From Bacteroidota bacterium (GTDB taxonomy: Bacteria; Bacteroidota; Bacteroidia; Bacteroidales; Tenuifilaceae): a DNA stretch of 64,000 nt. Location: the NCBI GenBank assembly GCA_029560875.1, contig JAKQKB010000075.1, forward strand, positions 23,225 to 87,224, written 5' to 3'. Under the pieces are notes generated by a model. That model did no database searches and had not been told where the DNA came from. It worked only from the letters and a program-made list of their open reading frames with translations. Of the stretch, positions 17,583-27,504 are shown piece by piece; the first letter of the stretch is position 1, and each line of letters begins with the position of its first letter. The translations under genes were made by a program, and so were the position numbers.

Positions 17583-19544
17583 CTAATTGATTAATTTACG
17601 TTTTTCCTGTAACTCCTCAAGTTCAAACGATAAATCCTCCCACTCCCCCATCATCTCGGCCAATTGCTTTTTTGCCGACTCATAGCTGTTGAAAAAAGTT
17701 TTATCATTCAAATTAATTCCGCTCTGCTCCGGATTAGCAAGTTTGTTATCCATATCGGCAATATCCATCTCGTACTGCGATATTTTCTTCTCCACCTCAG
17801 AGATTCGATTCTCCACCTTACGAATTTGCTTATCAATTTCCTTACGTTCTTCCCAAAGAATCTTTTGGTCCGACGCAGTTTTGGTTTCCACATTTTTGGA
17901 TGCCTCAACCTGTTTCCGCTCCAGTTCTTTAAAACTCTCCAATTTGCGACGACGAAGAAAATCGTAAATTCCGCCAATATGCTCGCGCACCTTGCCATCG
18001 GAGAATTCGTAGATTTTATCCACCAAACCATCCAAAAACTCGCGGTCGTGAGAAACCACGATTAATGTTCCGTCGAAATTCAGCAGAGCATTTTTGAGTA
18101 CGTCCTTTGAGCGCATATCCAAGTGGTTGGTAGGCTCATCGAGTACAAGAAGATTGTAAGGTTGTAGCATCAACTTGGCTAAAGCCAAACGGTTGCGTTC
18201 ACCACCAGAGAGCACTTTTACTTTTTTGTCCACATCTTCGCCACGGAAAAGGAATGCACCAAGAATATCGCGCATTTTAGTGCGCACATCACCCACAGCA
18301 ACTTTATCGATGGTATCGAGAACGGTTATGGAGTTATCCAACAGTTCATCCTGGTTCTGGGCAAAATATCCAATGGAAACATTATGACCTATCTTCGCAA
18401 CACCATTATAGTCGAGTTCTCCAATCAAAATACGACTCATCGTGGTTTTGCCTTCGCCATTACGTCCAACAAAAGCAACTTTTTGTCCGCGCTCAATACT
18501 GAAACAAACATCTTTGAAAATAAGATGATTTCCAAAACTCTTGGCCACATCCTTGGCCTCGCAAACCACATCGCCGGAACGAGGTGCTGCGGGGAAACGA
18601 ATATTTAGGGTCGATAAATCCTCCTCATCAACCTCTATAATCTCCATTCTATCGAGCATTTTAATGCGCGACTGAACCTGCACGGACTTAGTTGCTTTGT
18701 AACGGAATCGCTCAATGAAATCCTGCGTATCCTCAATCACCTTTTGCTGATTCCGGTACGCGGCCATTTGCTGCTCACGACGCTCCTTGCGAAGTTGAAC
18801 ATACTTTGAGTACGGAACCTTATAATCGTAAGCACTTCCTAGCGATAATTCCACAGTACGTTGAGTAACATTATCGAGAAATGCTCTATCGTGCGAAATT
18901 AAAAGCAGTGAACCCTGATAGGTTTTCAAGTAATCCTCTAGCCACTGAATCGATTCAATATCTAGGTGGTTCGTTGGCTCATCGAGTAGTAAAATTTCTG
19001 GTTTACGAAGCAGAATTTTTGCCAACTCAATTCTCATTCGCCAACCGCCGCTGAACTCTGTAGTAGGTCTAGTAAAATCTGTACGTTTAAAACCAAGCCC
19101 CAAAAGCGTTTGCTCGGCCTGAGCATCGGCAGTTGCACCATCGAGTAATGAATAACGGTCATTAAACTCTGTAAGTTGATTAATCAACCTTAAGTACTCC
19201 TCGGAATGATAATCGGTCCGGGTAGCAATTTCATGTCCCAACCTATCAATTTGGTTCTTCATATTGATAGTTTCGGAAAAGGCAAGCAATGTTTCATCCA
19301 GCACGCTACGACCCGATGCCAGAGCCATTTGCTGTGGCAAATAACCTAACCGAATATCCTTAGGCATGGAAATAGCACCAGAAGTAGGCTGAGCCTCCCC
19401 TGCAATTAACTTCAGCAAAGTGGTTTTACCTGCACCATTTTTCCCAACAAGACCAACGCGCTCGCTTTCGCTCACTTGGAAACTAATCTCCGTGAACAAA
19501 TCGAATCCGCCAAAACTAACTGTAACCTGATTAATAGATATCAT
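17583..19544 (-). CDS. ABC-F family ATPase
   Basis: This 653-residue soluble protein has two ABC ATPase domains and no membrane segments, so it is an ABC-F ribosome-associated factor and not a transporter. The first domain has Walker A GKNGAGKTT (34-42) and signature SGGWRMR; the second has GRNGEGKTT and SGGERNR. Both Walker B regions read LLVLDEPTNHLD or close to it. A linker between the domains and a charged coiled-coil C-terminus (about 545-653) are typical of the Uup/YdiF branch. It may rescue stalled ribosomes; an antibiotic-resistance role is not indicated. Confidence 0.95.
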   Translation of the reverse strand: MISINQVTVSFGGFDLFTEISFQVSESERVGLVGKNGAGKTTLLKLIAGEAQPTSGAISMPKDIRLGYLPQQMALASGRSVLDETLLAFSETINMKNQIDRLGHEIATRTDYHSEEYLRLINQLTEFNDRYSLLDGATADAQAEQTLLGLGFKRTDFTRPTTEFSGGWRMRIELAKILLRKPEILLLDEPTNHLDIESIQWLEDYLKTYQGSLLLISHDRAFLDNVTQRTVELSLGSAYDYKVPYSKYVQLRKERREQQMAAYRNQQKVIEDTQDFIERFRYKATKSVQVQSRIKMLDRMEIIEVDEEDLSTLNIRFPAAPRSGDVVCEAKDVAKSFGNHLIFKDVCFSIERGQKVAFVGRNGEGKTTMSRILIGELDYNGVAKIGHNVSIGYFAQNQDELLDNSITVLDTIDKVAVGDVRTKMRDILGAFLFRGEDVDKKVKVLSGGERNRLALAKLMLQPYNLLVLDEPTNHLDMRSKDVLKNALLNFDGTLIVVSHDREFLDGLVDKIYEFSDGKVREHIGGIYDFLRRRKLESFKELERKQVEASKNVETKTASDQKILWEERKEIDKQIRKVENRISEVEKKISQYEMDIADMDNKLANPEQSGINLNDKTFFNSYESAKKQLAEMMGEWEDLSFELEELQEKRKLIN

Positions 19545-19767
19545 TCAAACTCAAAAAAAATTCAGGCAAAGGTAGTAAAATCATTTAGTTAAAGGAAATT
19601 AGTTATTGGCTGAACCAATATCATTTGACAAATAATTTCTTTAAAAAATCTTAAACAAAATTATATGTAAGAAAAAAATATTAACTTAAATTTTTATTTG
19701 TATTAGACTTAAATTTTGCTCAGGAAGCAATATCTTTAAAAAGTGTTCAACCTTAACGAACCCGAAG

Positions 19768-21354
19768 TTGAAAAGATTGAAACAATTGTTTTACAACTTT
19801 CTATCGTCCGGAATTAGAGGTAGTCTAATTTACGAGGATGTTAGAAAGGCTACGCTCATCAATCTTTTTGCACTATGCGGAATGGTTTACCTCTTGTTCT
19901 ACAGCTATAGAATGTGGATTTTAGGCGACCCAAAACTATCACTTATATATATCTACTGCATTGCTGTAATTATTCTAATGCAGATTTACCTCCGGATAAG
20001 GCGACGAATTCTGTTTGTAAGCCATATACTCGTAATTGGATTATTGTGTTTAGAATTGTTCTTCCTTTTCCGCAATGGCTCTACTGACCTAAAGTTGCCA
20101 AGTTATTATGTTTTCCCTGGGATTTACTGGTATTACATTTTTCCTCCATTCTCACTATTCATGCTTGGACGAAGGGTAGGTTCATATTACAACATCGTTT
20201 TAATTGGGTTTACAATATTTTTCTTTAGCACTGACTATTTTGATGGACATCTTTACGACAAAGAGTTTAAAGTTCGGTTGTTATCCGTATTTAGCGCCAT
20301 CTTTTTCTTCTCATTCTTTTTTGAATCGATTCGCAGCATAACTTTCAGTGCATTTGAGCAAACTTACACAAAAAAAACTCAATACCTGAAAGTAATTTCA
20401 ACGAAAAACAATGCTTTAAAAAGAACCAACCGCGAAGTATCCAATCTTTCCGAGGAACTCAGAACACAGAATGAATACCTTAAGGTTTTAAATAAAGAGT
20501 TGGTTGACCAAAATGAGAAAATTGCCCTGCAAAACAAACTAATGGAAGTTCAGGGAAGAGAAATTACAGCCCAGCGAGATATGCTTATTCAGCAACGTCA
20601 GAGCATTGACGACAGCATACTCTACGCTAGTTATATACAAAAGGCGCTCCTTCCAACAGATGATATACTTAAGGAGAACTTCTCCGACTTCTTTATACTT
20701 TATAGACCTAGAAACATTATTGGGGGCGATTTTTACTTCTACAAGAAAATTGATGATAGCATTATAATAGCAGCCGCAGACTGCACTGGACACGGAGTCC
20801 CAGGAGCACTCTTAAGTATGCTTGGCATTGCCTCGCTATCGGAAATTGTTTATAGGCTTGGCATTACCAATACGAGCGTTATTCTTGCTGAAATGTGCCG
20901 CGAAATGCGTTCAATCATAAAACGTAACAATAAGTACGATGCAAAAGATGGGATTGATATAGCGCTCTGTAAAATTAATCTTAACACCAACGAACTTGAA
21001 TTTTCGGGAGCATACAACCCTGTATATATAATTAGAAACAAGGAATTAATCCAACTTAAAGCAGATAAAATTCCTGTTGGTACATCAATATTTGAAAGAG
21101 AACCAAAATTTACAAATCAGGATTTAAAACTCCAGAAAGACGATTGCATTTATCTTTTCTCCGATGGCTTTCCGGACCAATTGAACCCAATAGACCGTAA
21201 AAAATATTTAGCAAGAAATTTCCAGAACCTCTTGATTAGCATTTCCGATTCCAACATGAATAGGCAAAAAAACCTACTGGAGAATGAATTCGAGAGATGG
21301 AGAAACGGTGGAGACCAAACAGACGACCTAATGATTTTGGGTATAAGAGTTTAA
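19768..21354 (+). CDS. membrane-bound SpoIIE/PP2C-type serine phosphatase
   Basis: This 528-residue protein has six or so N-terminal membrane helices (about 30-195), a coiled-coil linker rich in Gln, Asn and Glu (about 215-275), and a C-terminal SpoIIE-type PP2C phosphatase domain (about 290-528) with RPRNIIGGDFYFYKKID, AAADCTGHGVPGALLSMLG and a late GDQTDDLMILGI that carries metal-binding Asp residues. Such proteins dephosphorylate regulatory Ser or Thr residues in signalling. The predicted start is a TTG at 19768; the frame is open further upstream and the next ATG would remove the first membrane helix, so the exact start is uncertain. Confidence 0.87.
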   Translation: MKRLKQLFYNFLSSGIRGSLIYEDVRKATLINLFALCGMVYLLFYSYRMWILGDPKLSLIYIYCIAVIILMQIYLRIRRRILFVSHILVIGLLCLELFFLFRNGSTDLKLPSYYVFPGIYWYYIFPPFSLFMLGRRVGSYYNIVLIGFTIFFFSTDYFDGHLYDKEFKVRLLSVFSAIFFFSFFFESIRSITFSAFEQTYTKKTQYLKVISTKNNALKRTNREVSNLSEELRTQNEYLKVLNKELVDQNEKIALQNKLMEVQGREITAQRDMLIQQRQSIDDSILYASYIQKALLPTDDILKENFSDFFILYRPRNIIGGDFYFYKKIDDSIIIAAADCTGHGVPGALLSMLGIASLSEIVYRLGITNTSVILAEMCREMRSIIKRNNKYDAKDGIDIALCKINLNTNELEFSGAYNPVYIIRNKELIQLKADKIPVGTSIFEREPKFTNQDLKLQKDDCIYLFSDGFPDQLNPIDRKKYLARNFQNLLISISDSNMNRQKNLLENEFERWRNGGDQTDDLMILGIRV

Positions 21355-21420
21355 CCCAACACTATTTTCCACTCTACATATTACAAATATAAGTGCTATA
21401 TTCGCGAACATTTTATCTTA

Positions 21421-21798
21421 ATGAATAGCAGGACAAATAAACTAATTATTGTAATTCTTGCATTAATGCTAACTTATGTTAACGTTAATGTTTGGAGCTA
21501 TAACGATAATTCTGTCCCCTCACATTTTAAACAAAAAAACAAGAATTCAACCGAATACTATTTCGAAAATGAAGTTAACCTTTTTACAATTCAACGTACA
21601 AAGGAAAATATTTCAAATTCATTAGAGAGCCTTTACTCTATAAGCTACAAAAAGATTCAGAGTTACACGAATCAGAAAAACCAAATATTTGAGAAGATAT
21701 TAACATCATCCACACATCATTTCGTTCAATTTTTATCAAAAATTGATTTAAGTTGCGCTGTAAAACAGTTAATATATCCGTTCGATTATTTCTGGTGA
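21421..21798 (+). CDS. hypothetical exported protein
   Basis: This 125-residue protein is not recognised. Residues 1-27 look like a signal peptide or a membrane anchor (IIVILALMLTYVNVNVW), and the rest is polar, rich in Asn, Ser and Lys. A possible promoter element TATATTCG lies at 21397-21404. It follows the phosphatase gene by 66 nt and precedes another small membrane protein gene, which may be its functional neighbour. Confidence 0.6.
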   Translation: MNSRTNKLIIVILALMLTYVNVNVWSYNDNSVPSHFKQKNKNSTEYYFENEVNLFTIQRTKENISNSLESLYSISYKKIQSYTNQKNQIFEKILTSSTHHFVQFLSKIDLSCAVKQLIYPFDYFW

Positions 21799-21882
21799 TA
21801 ATTTCCAAAACATTCCTTTTACAAATCTAGAATGATTTGTACCTATTTTACATTAATAACAAACAACTAACATTTGGAAATT

Positions 21883-22359
21883 ATGGACTTTTCTTTGTTT
21901 TTAACAGGAATGCTTATTCTTGCATTCATAATTTTACCCGTTTTCTTTTTTCGCCGTGCACAAAAGAAAAAAAGGGAAAAACTCTTAAACCATTTTATTG
22001 AATTAGCAAAAAAACACCAGGCCAAGGTTACTGAAAGTGACATCTGGAACTCGAACAATTGCATTGGAATAGACTATGCATCTGGCAAACTATTTTCACT
22101 CAGAATTACTGAAGAGCAAGAATCTACAACCTTAATTGATTTGAATGAGGTAGATAAATGTTCGGTAACCCCTATGAACAAGAGAGGGAGGGATAACTCT
22201 ACTGAAAGATTGGACATAATTTTTAAATTTAAAAACTCCAGTTTAACCGACAAAACAATCAACTTCTATAACGTTAACGATAGTTCTATTATAACTGACG
22301 AACTAAAGTTGGCCGAAAAATGGGCTAATAAAGTAAATGGTTATCTGCAAAAAAAGTAA
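21883..22359 (+). CDS. hypothetical membrane-anchored protein
   Basis: This 158-residue protein starts MDFSLFLTGMLIL. It has one N-terminal membrane helix (about 3-24) followed by a basic stop-transfer segment (RRAQKKKREK) and a mixed alpha/beta cytoplasmic domain of about 125 residues with no motif I recognise. A TTG nine nt upstream is in frame but less likely than the ATG at 21883. A strong terminator follows. Confidence 0.7.
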   Translation: MDFSLFLTGMLILAFIILPVFFFRRAQKKKREKLLNHFIELAKKHQAKVTESDIWNSNNCIGIDYASGKLFSLRITEEQESTTLIDLNEVDKCSVTPMNKRGRDNSTERLDIIFKFKNSSLTDKTINFYNVNDSSIITDELKLAEKWANKVNGYLQKK

Positions 22360-22373
22360 CCCTCACTTAATTA

Positions 22374-22406
22374 AGAAAACCCTATTGAATAGGGTTTTCT
22401 TTTTTA
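22374..22406. terminator. bidirectional terminator
   Basis: A 13-bp perfect stem, AGAAAACCCTATT (22374-22386) with AATAGGGTTTTCT (22388-22400), is followed by T on the plus strand and by T after the A-rich left side on the minus strand. It serves two convergent genes. Confidence 0.9.
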
Positions 22407-22408
22407 TT

Positions 22409-23125
22409 TCAATCAACTATATCATCTTTAATAATAAGTTCCCCTTTTACTAGCCACGAAACTCCAAATGACCACAAGGCAATTGTTTCGAACCAAAACA
22501 CATAATGTAACGCTTCTAATTTCACTTTCAAATCCGAAGGAAGAAGAAAGAAAATAATGATTGCAACGATACACCCCAGCATAACAAAACCGCAGATTCT
22601 ATAAACAATATTCCGCTGTTTCTTACGGGCAGTTGGATTAGGTTTGCTTTTGGTAAAAAGGAACAACGAGAAATAAGTTAATGTCAAGAAAAACAGTAAT
22701 GCAGATATAAGATGAATTACCCCAACAATGGTAAATTGAGGATTTGGGCATGGGCAAAACGCCACTCCCAATGCAAATATGGCTGCCAAATTACCGCACA
22801 AATTATCCACCCAACTGTATCCTGTATATGAAAAAAGAAAAAGTGCTACGGCACTTAGTATCCCCACAAATGCATCGCGCATATGGGTATGGTAATACAT
22901 ACTTATAGATTTCTGAAACGCATCATCTTTACCAATAATAAACACACCTAAAACAAGTATTACAGGAAAAACAATTCCCAGAATTCCCACAGCCTTTCGT
23001 AAGCCTAGGTAGGAAATTACCATTGGATTTTCTTTTGTCACGGAAGTAAAGTTTATGATGTTCGAAGCACGAATATACTTGATATTCTTAATTCTGTATT
23101 CTTTTTTTCTGAATTCTATTTTCAT
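22409..23125 (-). CDS. multi-pass membrane protein, possibly DUF998-like
   Basis: This 238-residue protein has six predicted membrane helices (first near residues 40-65, last near 210-228). The region SISMYYHTHMRDAFVGILSA followed by LFLFSYTGY resembles Bacteroidota membrane proteins annotated as DUF998-like, but I am not certain of the family. The first 33 residues are charged; a start at a later Met (MVISYLGLRKAVGILG) would give a protein beginning just before the first helix. No function can be assigned. Confidence 0.7.
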   Translation of the reverse strand: MKIEFRKKEYRIKNIKYIRASNIINFTSVTKENPMVISYLGLRKAVGILGIVFPVILVLGVFIIGKDDAFQKSISMYYHTHMRDAFVGILSAVALFLFSYTGYSWVDNLCGNLAAIFALGVAFCPCPNPQFTIVGVIHLISALLFFLTLTYFSLFLFTKSKPNPTARKKQRNIVYRICGFVMLGCIVAIIIFFLLPSDLKVKLEALHYVFWFETIALWSFGVSWLVKGELIIKDDIVD

Positions 23126-23221
23126 TTTGTAACTTGCATCGGTTTAATTTTTAAACTTTTTAGTTGATTTTCAATTCAAACAGCAAGCTAACTTAAATCA
23201 AATCACTCAAATTATAAGAAA

Positions 23222-25336
23222 ATGAGAAAATACAGTTTATTTTTACTAACCTTAATTACAATGAGCCTTATGGTTTCTTGTGAGAAGAAGGCTGAGAATC
23301 CGTTCTTAATGCCTTACAATACTCCGTTTGATGTGCCTCCATTCGATAAAATCAAGGTAGAGCACTACGAACCAGCAATTCTTGAAGGAATTAAACAACA
23401 CACTGCTGAAATTGATGCAATAACCTCAAACGCTGAGGCACCTACCTTTGAGAACACAATAGTTCCTTTGGATTACAGCGGACAACTATTGGAAAATGTA
23501 TTGCTTGTTATGCTCAACATGGGAGAGGCTTACAAAACACCAGAACTACAAGAGGTCATCAAAAAAACTTCGCCAATTCTTTCGAAACACAACGATGATA
23601 TAAGCATGAACGCTAAACTTTTCGAAAGGGTTAAGGTCGTTTATGAGGGAGTTGCAGCTGGCAACTACTCTCCAGAACAAAAACTTCTAATTGAGAATAA
23701 ATACAAAGGTTTTGTTCGCGGTGGTGCAAATCTTGATGCAGAGCAACAAGAAAAACTTCGCCAAATTAACCAAGAATTGGCTATGGCAGCGATTCAGTTT
23801 GGAGAAAACCTACTTGCCGAGAATAACAACTATAAGATTATTATTGATAACAAGGATGATTTAGTTGGCTTACCCGAATCGGTTATTGCTATGGGTGCCG
23901 ATGATGCCAAAGCAATGGGTATGGAAGGCAAATGGATTTACACAATCCAGAAACCTAGTATGCTTCCTTTCCTAACCTACTCTCAAAACCGCGATTTACG
24001 TGAAAAACTTTACTACGGATACTATATGCGCGGTAACAATGGAAACGCTAACGACAACAAAGAAACTATCAAGAAGATTGTTGACCTTCGTCAACAAAAA
24101 GCAGAAATACTGGGTTATCCAACTCACGCTCATTTCGTACTTGATGTTAATATGGCAAAAGTTCCAGAGAATGTTTACGGACTACTCAATAAACTTTGGA
24201 CCCCTGCACTTAAAGTAGCTAAAGCTGAGCGCGATGAAATGCAAAAAATGATTGATTCCGAAGGCGGTAAGTTTAAGTTGAGCGCTACTGATTGGTGGTC
24301 CTACTCCGAAAAGGTTCGCAAAGCAAAATTTGACCTCGACGAGGAGATGTTACGCCCTTACCTGTCGCTAGAAGGTGTTAAGCAAGGTATCTTCAACTTA
24401 ACCGAGAAACTTTACGGCTTGAAGTACAAAAAACTAAACGAAGTTCCAACCTATCACCCTGATGCTGAAGTTTACGAAGTATTAGAGGCCGATGGAAAAC
24501 ACCTTGGTGTGCTTTACCTTGATTTCTTCCCTCGCGAAAGTAAAACAGTTGGTGCTTGGTGTACAGGTTTCCGCGAGCAGAAAATAATGCCCGATGGTAA
24601 ATTTATCTCTCCAGTTGTATCTATTGTTTGCAACTTCTCCAAACCAACTGGCGACACACCATCTTTATTAAGTTTTGATGAGGCTGAAACATTCTTCCAC
24701 GAGTTTGGCCATGCATTACACGGACTATTCTCTAACGTTCAGTATCCTGGTCTACGCAATGTTCCCCGCGACTTTGTTGAGTTACCAAGTCAAATTATGG
24801 AGCATTGGGCAAGCAACCCTCTATACTTAAAAGAGTACGCTAAGCATTACCAAACAGGCGAACCTATGCCAGATGCTTTAATTGCAAAAATGGATGCTAG
24901 CGGACATTTCAACCAAGGCTTTACAACAACCGAATTTCTTGCAGCATCTATCCTTGATATGGATTTTCATACTTTGACAGCAGACAAAGCAAAAATTGCC
25001 GATGTTGTTACGTTTGAAAAAGAATCGATGGATAAGATTGGCTTAATTCCTGAAATTTGGCCACGCTACCGTAGCACTTACTTCAACCATATTTTTGGCG
25101 ATGTCATGGGCTACTCAAGCGGTTACTACGCTTACATTTGGGCAGAGGTACTCGACAGCGATGCTTTTGAAGCATTCAAAGAAAGCGGAGATATCTTTAA
25201 CAAAGAAATTGCTGCAAAATTCCGCACCTGTGTACTTGAAAAAGGAGGCTCAAAGGATGCGATGGAACTTTACAAAGATTTCAGAGGCAAAGAGCCTAGC
25301 ATTGAACCACTACTAAAGAACCGTGGATTAAACTAA
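23222..25336 (+). CDS. dcp: M3 family peptidyl-dipeptidase (Dcp-like) lipoprotein
   Basis: This zinc metallopeptidase removes dipeptides from the C-termini of short peptides. The 704-residue protein starts with a lipoprotein signal (lipobox LMVSC), so it is envelope-located, unlike the cytoplasmic E. coli Dcp. Its N-terminal segment NPFLMPYNTPFDVPPFDKI is typical of Dcp. The zinc motif is HEFGHALH in the segment EAETFFHEFGHALHGLF near residue 500, and the family's C-terminal sequence YSSGYYAYIWAEVLDSDAF is present. A strong terminator follows the gene. Confidence 0.94.
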   Translation: MRKYSLFLLTLITMSLMVSCEKKAENPFLMPYNTPFDVPPFDKIKVEHYEPAILEGIKQHTAEIDAITSNAEAPTFENTIVPLDYSGQLLENVLLVMLNMGEAYKTPELQEVIKKTSPILSKHNDDISMNAKLFERVKVVYEGVAAGNYSPEQKLLIENKYKGFVRGGANLDAEQQEKLRQINQELAMAAIQFGENLLAENNNYKIIIDNKDDLVGLPESVIAMGADDAKAMGMEGKWIYTIQKPSMLPFLTYSQNRDLREKLYYGYYMRGNNGNANDNKETIKKIVDLRQQKAEILGYPTHAHFVLDVNMAKVPENVYGLLNKLWTPALKVAKAERDEMQKMIDSEGGKFKLSATDWWSYSEKVRKAKFDLDEEMLRPYLSLEGVKQGIFNLTEKLYGLKYKKLNEVPTYHPDAEVYEVLEADGKHLGVLYLDFFPRESKTVGAWCTGFREQKIMPDGKFISPVVSIVCNFSKPTGDTPSLLSFDEAETFFHEFGHALHGLFSNVQYPGLRNVPRDFVELPSQIMEHWASNPLYLKEYAKHYQTGEPMPDALIAKMDASGHFNQGFTTTEFLAASILDMDFHTLTADKAKIADVVTFEKESMDKIGLIPEIWPRYRSTYFNHIFGDVMGYSSGYYAYIWAEVLDSDAFEAFKESGDIFNKEIAAKFRTCVLEKGGSKDAMELYKDFRGKEPSIEPLLKNRGLN

Positions 25337-25345
25337 ACCATACAG

Positions 25346-25380
25346 GAAGAGCGAAACATAAAGTTTCGCTCTTCTTATTT
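25346..25380 (+). terminator. terminator after dcp
   Basis: GAAGAGCGAAAC (25346-25357) pairs perfectly with GTTTCGCTCTTC (25363-25374) across a 5-nt loop; a T-rich tail follows. It may also serve the convergent gene ending at 25397. Confidence 0.85.
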
Positions 25381-25396
25381 CTAGTAACTCAATAAC

Positions 25397-26107
25397 CTAA
25401 TTCCCTCTTACCATATAAACTTTCTGCATAAATTGAATAAACTGCCGTGTACCTCCCCCACTGTAAATAGTACTCAAAGTATCATTATCATTCGGTCTAA
25501 ATACCGAACCAAAAAGACCCTTCACTTGCGGATACTCAAAAAAGGAATTATCCATAGGTGTTGATGGTCCAAGCATGTAAACATCAGAATTAAGGGGAGT
25601 ATTTTTAATGATACTGGAAAGCGTGCCGTTGGCTATACTTGTTGAAGTAACTATAACGCAATCAGATTTTTTTAAATACTCAGTTTGTTGCTCCATGGGT
25701 AAAACGGGCATCTCGAGTTGGTCCAAATCAAAGGCATATATGGTAATATTCTTATTTTCAAACTTTTTTACTAGCGAACCAAAATAACCAATCATTACAA
25801 TGCTCCTGTACTTTTCGAAATTTATTACCTCAAAAATATCTCCATTACCTTCAAACATTGAACTGTAATTTACAAGAGCGTTTACAAGAGCATTGGCAAC
25901 AATTCTATCGTTAACTTTATCAAAATTTAAATTCTTAATATTTACAGAATCAACCTCAACACCCAAAGTTGCAGTAACACCAATATTCCCATTTTCGGTA
26001 ATTGCAGCCACATACTTGACACCGTAAATCAACTTAACACTCTCTAAAACACTGCTAACCTTTACTTTATCAAAAAGATTTACAAGAATATCGGAATTAC
26101 TATGCAT
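25397..26107 (-). CDS. DUF364 (putative heavy-metal chelation) family protein
   Basis: This 236-residue protein has the DUF364 pattern: a small N-terminal domain, then a Rossmann-like domain with IVMIGYFGSLVKKF, ADC-like DCVIVTSTSIANGTL and MLGPSTPMDNSFFEYPQVKG, ending YSGGGTRQFIQ. Proteins of this family are linked to metal handling only by prediction. It is divergent from the HEAT-like gene with just 32 nt between the two start codons. Confidence 0.78.
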   Translation of the reverse strand: MHSNSDILVNLFDKVKVSSVLESVKLIYGVKYVAAITENGNIGVTATLGVEVDSVNIKNLNFDKVNDRIVANALVNALVNYSSMFEGNGDIFEVINFEKYRSIVMIGYFGSLVKKFENKNITIYAFDLDQLEMPVLPMEQQTEYLKKSDCVIVTSTSIANGTLSSIIKNTPLNSDVYMLGPSTPMDNSFFEYPQVKGLFGSVFRPNDNDTLSTIYSGGGTRQFIQFMQKVYMVRGN

Positions 26108-26139
26108 CTTTCTATTTTTGATGAGAATTTACTCGGATA

Positions 26140-26709
26140 ATGGACAATAACAAAATATTTGAGCGACTAAGATATTCACTTCGGAAGAATGATGTGCTTA
26201 ATTTGGCGGAAATATTTTCCAAACAGCCCAACGGAATAGCACAACTACTTGAATTAACTTCGAATTCCGATAAAGTCTTGGCATTTCATTCTGCTTGGGT
26301 GCTAGAGCACATCCTTATAGACAGCCCTCAACAATTGCAAAAATGGTTTATCCCAATAGTTGAAACTATGCCTAATACCAAAAACATGTCGGTTCAGCGT
26401 CATTACGCCAAAATTGTAAAATGCACGTTGGAATTTGGTGCTGCAAAGGATATTTTAAAATTGAAAAAACATCAAAAAAATATTGAGTCGTTAATTGAGG
26501 TATGTTTTGAATGGCTCCTCAACGAGAAAACACAAATTGCTATAAAAGCACATTGCATGGATATTCTTATGTACTTTGCCCCAAATAACGAGTGGGTACG
26601 CGAGGAATTACCACACATCATTAGGCTCATTATGATTGATGCAACGCCAGGCATAGCATCGAAATCGAAAAAAATAATCGAAAAACTACACTCCTATGAA
26701 GCGTCTTGA
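26140..26709 (+). CDS. HEAT/ARM-like helical repeat protein
   Basis: This 189-residue cytoplasmic protein is almost wholly helical, with repeated helix pairs such as VLAFHSAWVLEHIL and IAIKAHCMDILMYFAP that resemble HEAT repeats. It probably binds another protein. Its 3' end overlaps the start of tlyA by 14 nt, implying translational coupling and a shared transcript that may continue into the sulfatase gene. No function is known. Confidence 0.72.
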   Translation: MDNNKIFERLRYSLRKNDVLNLAEIFSKQPNGIAQLLELTSNSDKVLAFHSAWVLEHILIDSPQQLQKWFIPIVETMPNTKNMSVQRHYAKIVKCTLEFGAAKDILKLKKHQKNIESLIEVCFEWLLNEKTQIAIKAHCMDILMYFAPNNEWVREELPHIIRLIMIDATPGIASKSKKIIEKLHSYEAS

Positions 26710-27493
26710 CACCTATTTGGTCGAAAATGGTTTTATAAAATCTCGCGAAAAAGCCAAGGATAGCGTTCAGAAAGGCCTCGTAAAGGTCAATGGAATAGTT
26801 ATATCCAAAGCATCGTTCGTGGTAAGCAATGACGCAAAGGTAGAGTTCAACTCAGCCGAGGCTATGCCTTTTGTTGGAAAAGGTGGACTAAAGTTAGAAA
26901 AAGCAATTAAGGATTTTCATATAGATTTTAATGGCAAATATGTTCTAGACGTTGGAGCATCAACAGGAGGATTCACGCATTGTGCCTTGCAGCACGGTGC
27001 AGAGTTTGTTTGGGCTGTAGATGTCGGGAAAAATCAACTGGAAGAAGAATTACGGAGTAATCCTAAGGTTTGTTCAATGGAAGAATGTGATATTAGGACT
27101 CTTTCTGAAAGCGCCATTCCTAAAAAGGTTGATTTGATTGTTGGTGATTTATCTTTTATCTCCTTAACTCTGATTACACCTCACCTACCGAAATTCCTTA
27201 CAAATGATGGAGCAATGGTGCTTCTAATAAAGCCCCAGTTTGAGGCAGGGAAAGAGTTTATTAGCAAGAATGGTATTGTTCGAAATCCCAAAGCGCACGT
27301 AATTGTAATTGAAAAGGTAATTAAATCGTTCAACGAGCAAGGCTATCACATAAATAATATAGGCAATGCACCAATTTACAGTAAGGATAAAAATATTGAA
27401 TACCTTGCACTTTTCACGAAATCGGCATCAAACACTCCCGATATAAAGCAATTGGTTAACTTTGCATTTAATCTTCAGAAAAATATCAAATAG
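26696..27493 (+). CDS. tlyA: TlyA-type rRNA (cytidine-2'-O)-methyltransferase
   Basis: The 265-residue protein has an N-terminal S4 RNA-binding domain (residues 1-60, RLDTYLVENGFIKSREKAKD) and an FtsJ/RrmJ-like methyltransferase domain with the SAM motif LDVGASTGGFTHC (about residues 82-94) and LLIKPQFEAG. TlyA methylates 16S and 23S rRNA cytidines in mycobacteria; homologues are also called hemolysin-like. The ribosomal role is inferred from family membership. Confidence 0.93.
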   Translation: MKRLDTYLVENGFIKSREKAKDSVQKGLVKVNGIVISKASFVVSNDAKVEFNSAEAMPFVGKGGLKLEKAIKDFHIDFNGKYVLDVGASTGGFTHCALQHGAEFVWAVDVGKNQLEEELRSNPKVCSMEECDIRTLSESAIPKKVDLIVGDLSFISLTLITPHLPKFLTNDGAMVLLIKPQFEAGKEFISKNGIVRNPKAHVIVIEKVIKSFNEQGYHINNIGNAPIYSKDKNIEYLALFTKSASNTPDIKQLVNFAFNLQKNIK

Positions 27494-27504
27494 CCATTTA
27501 TAAT

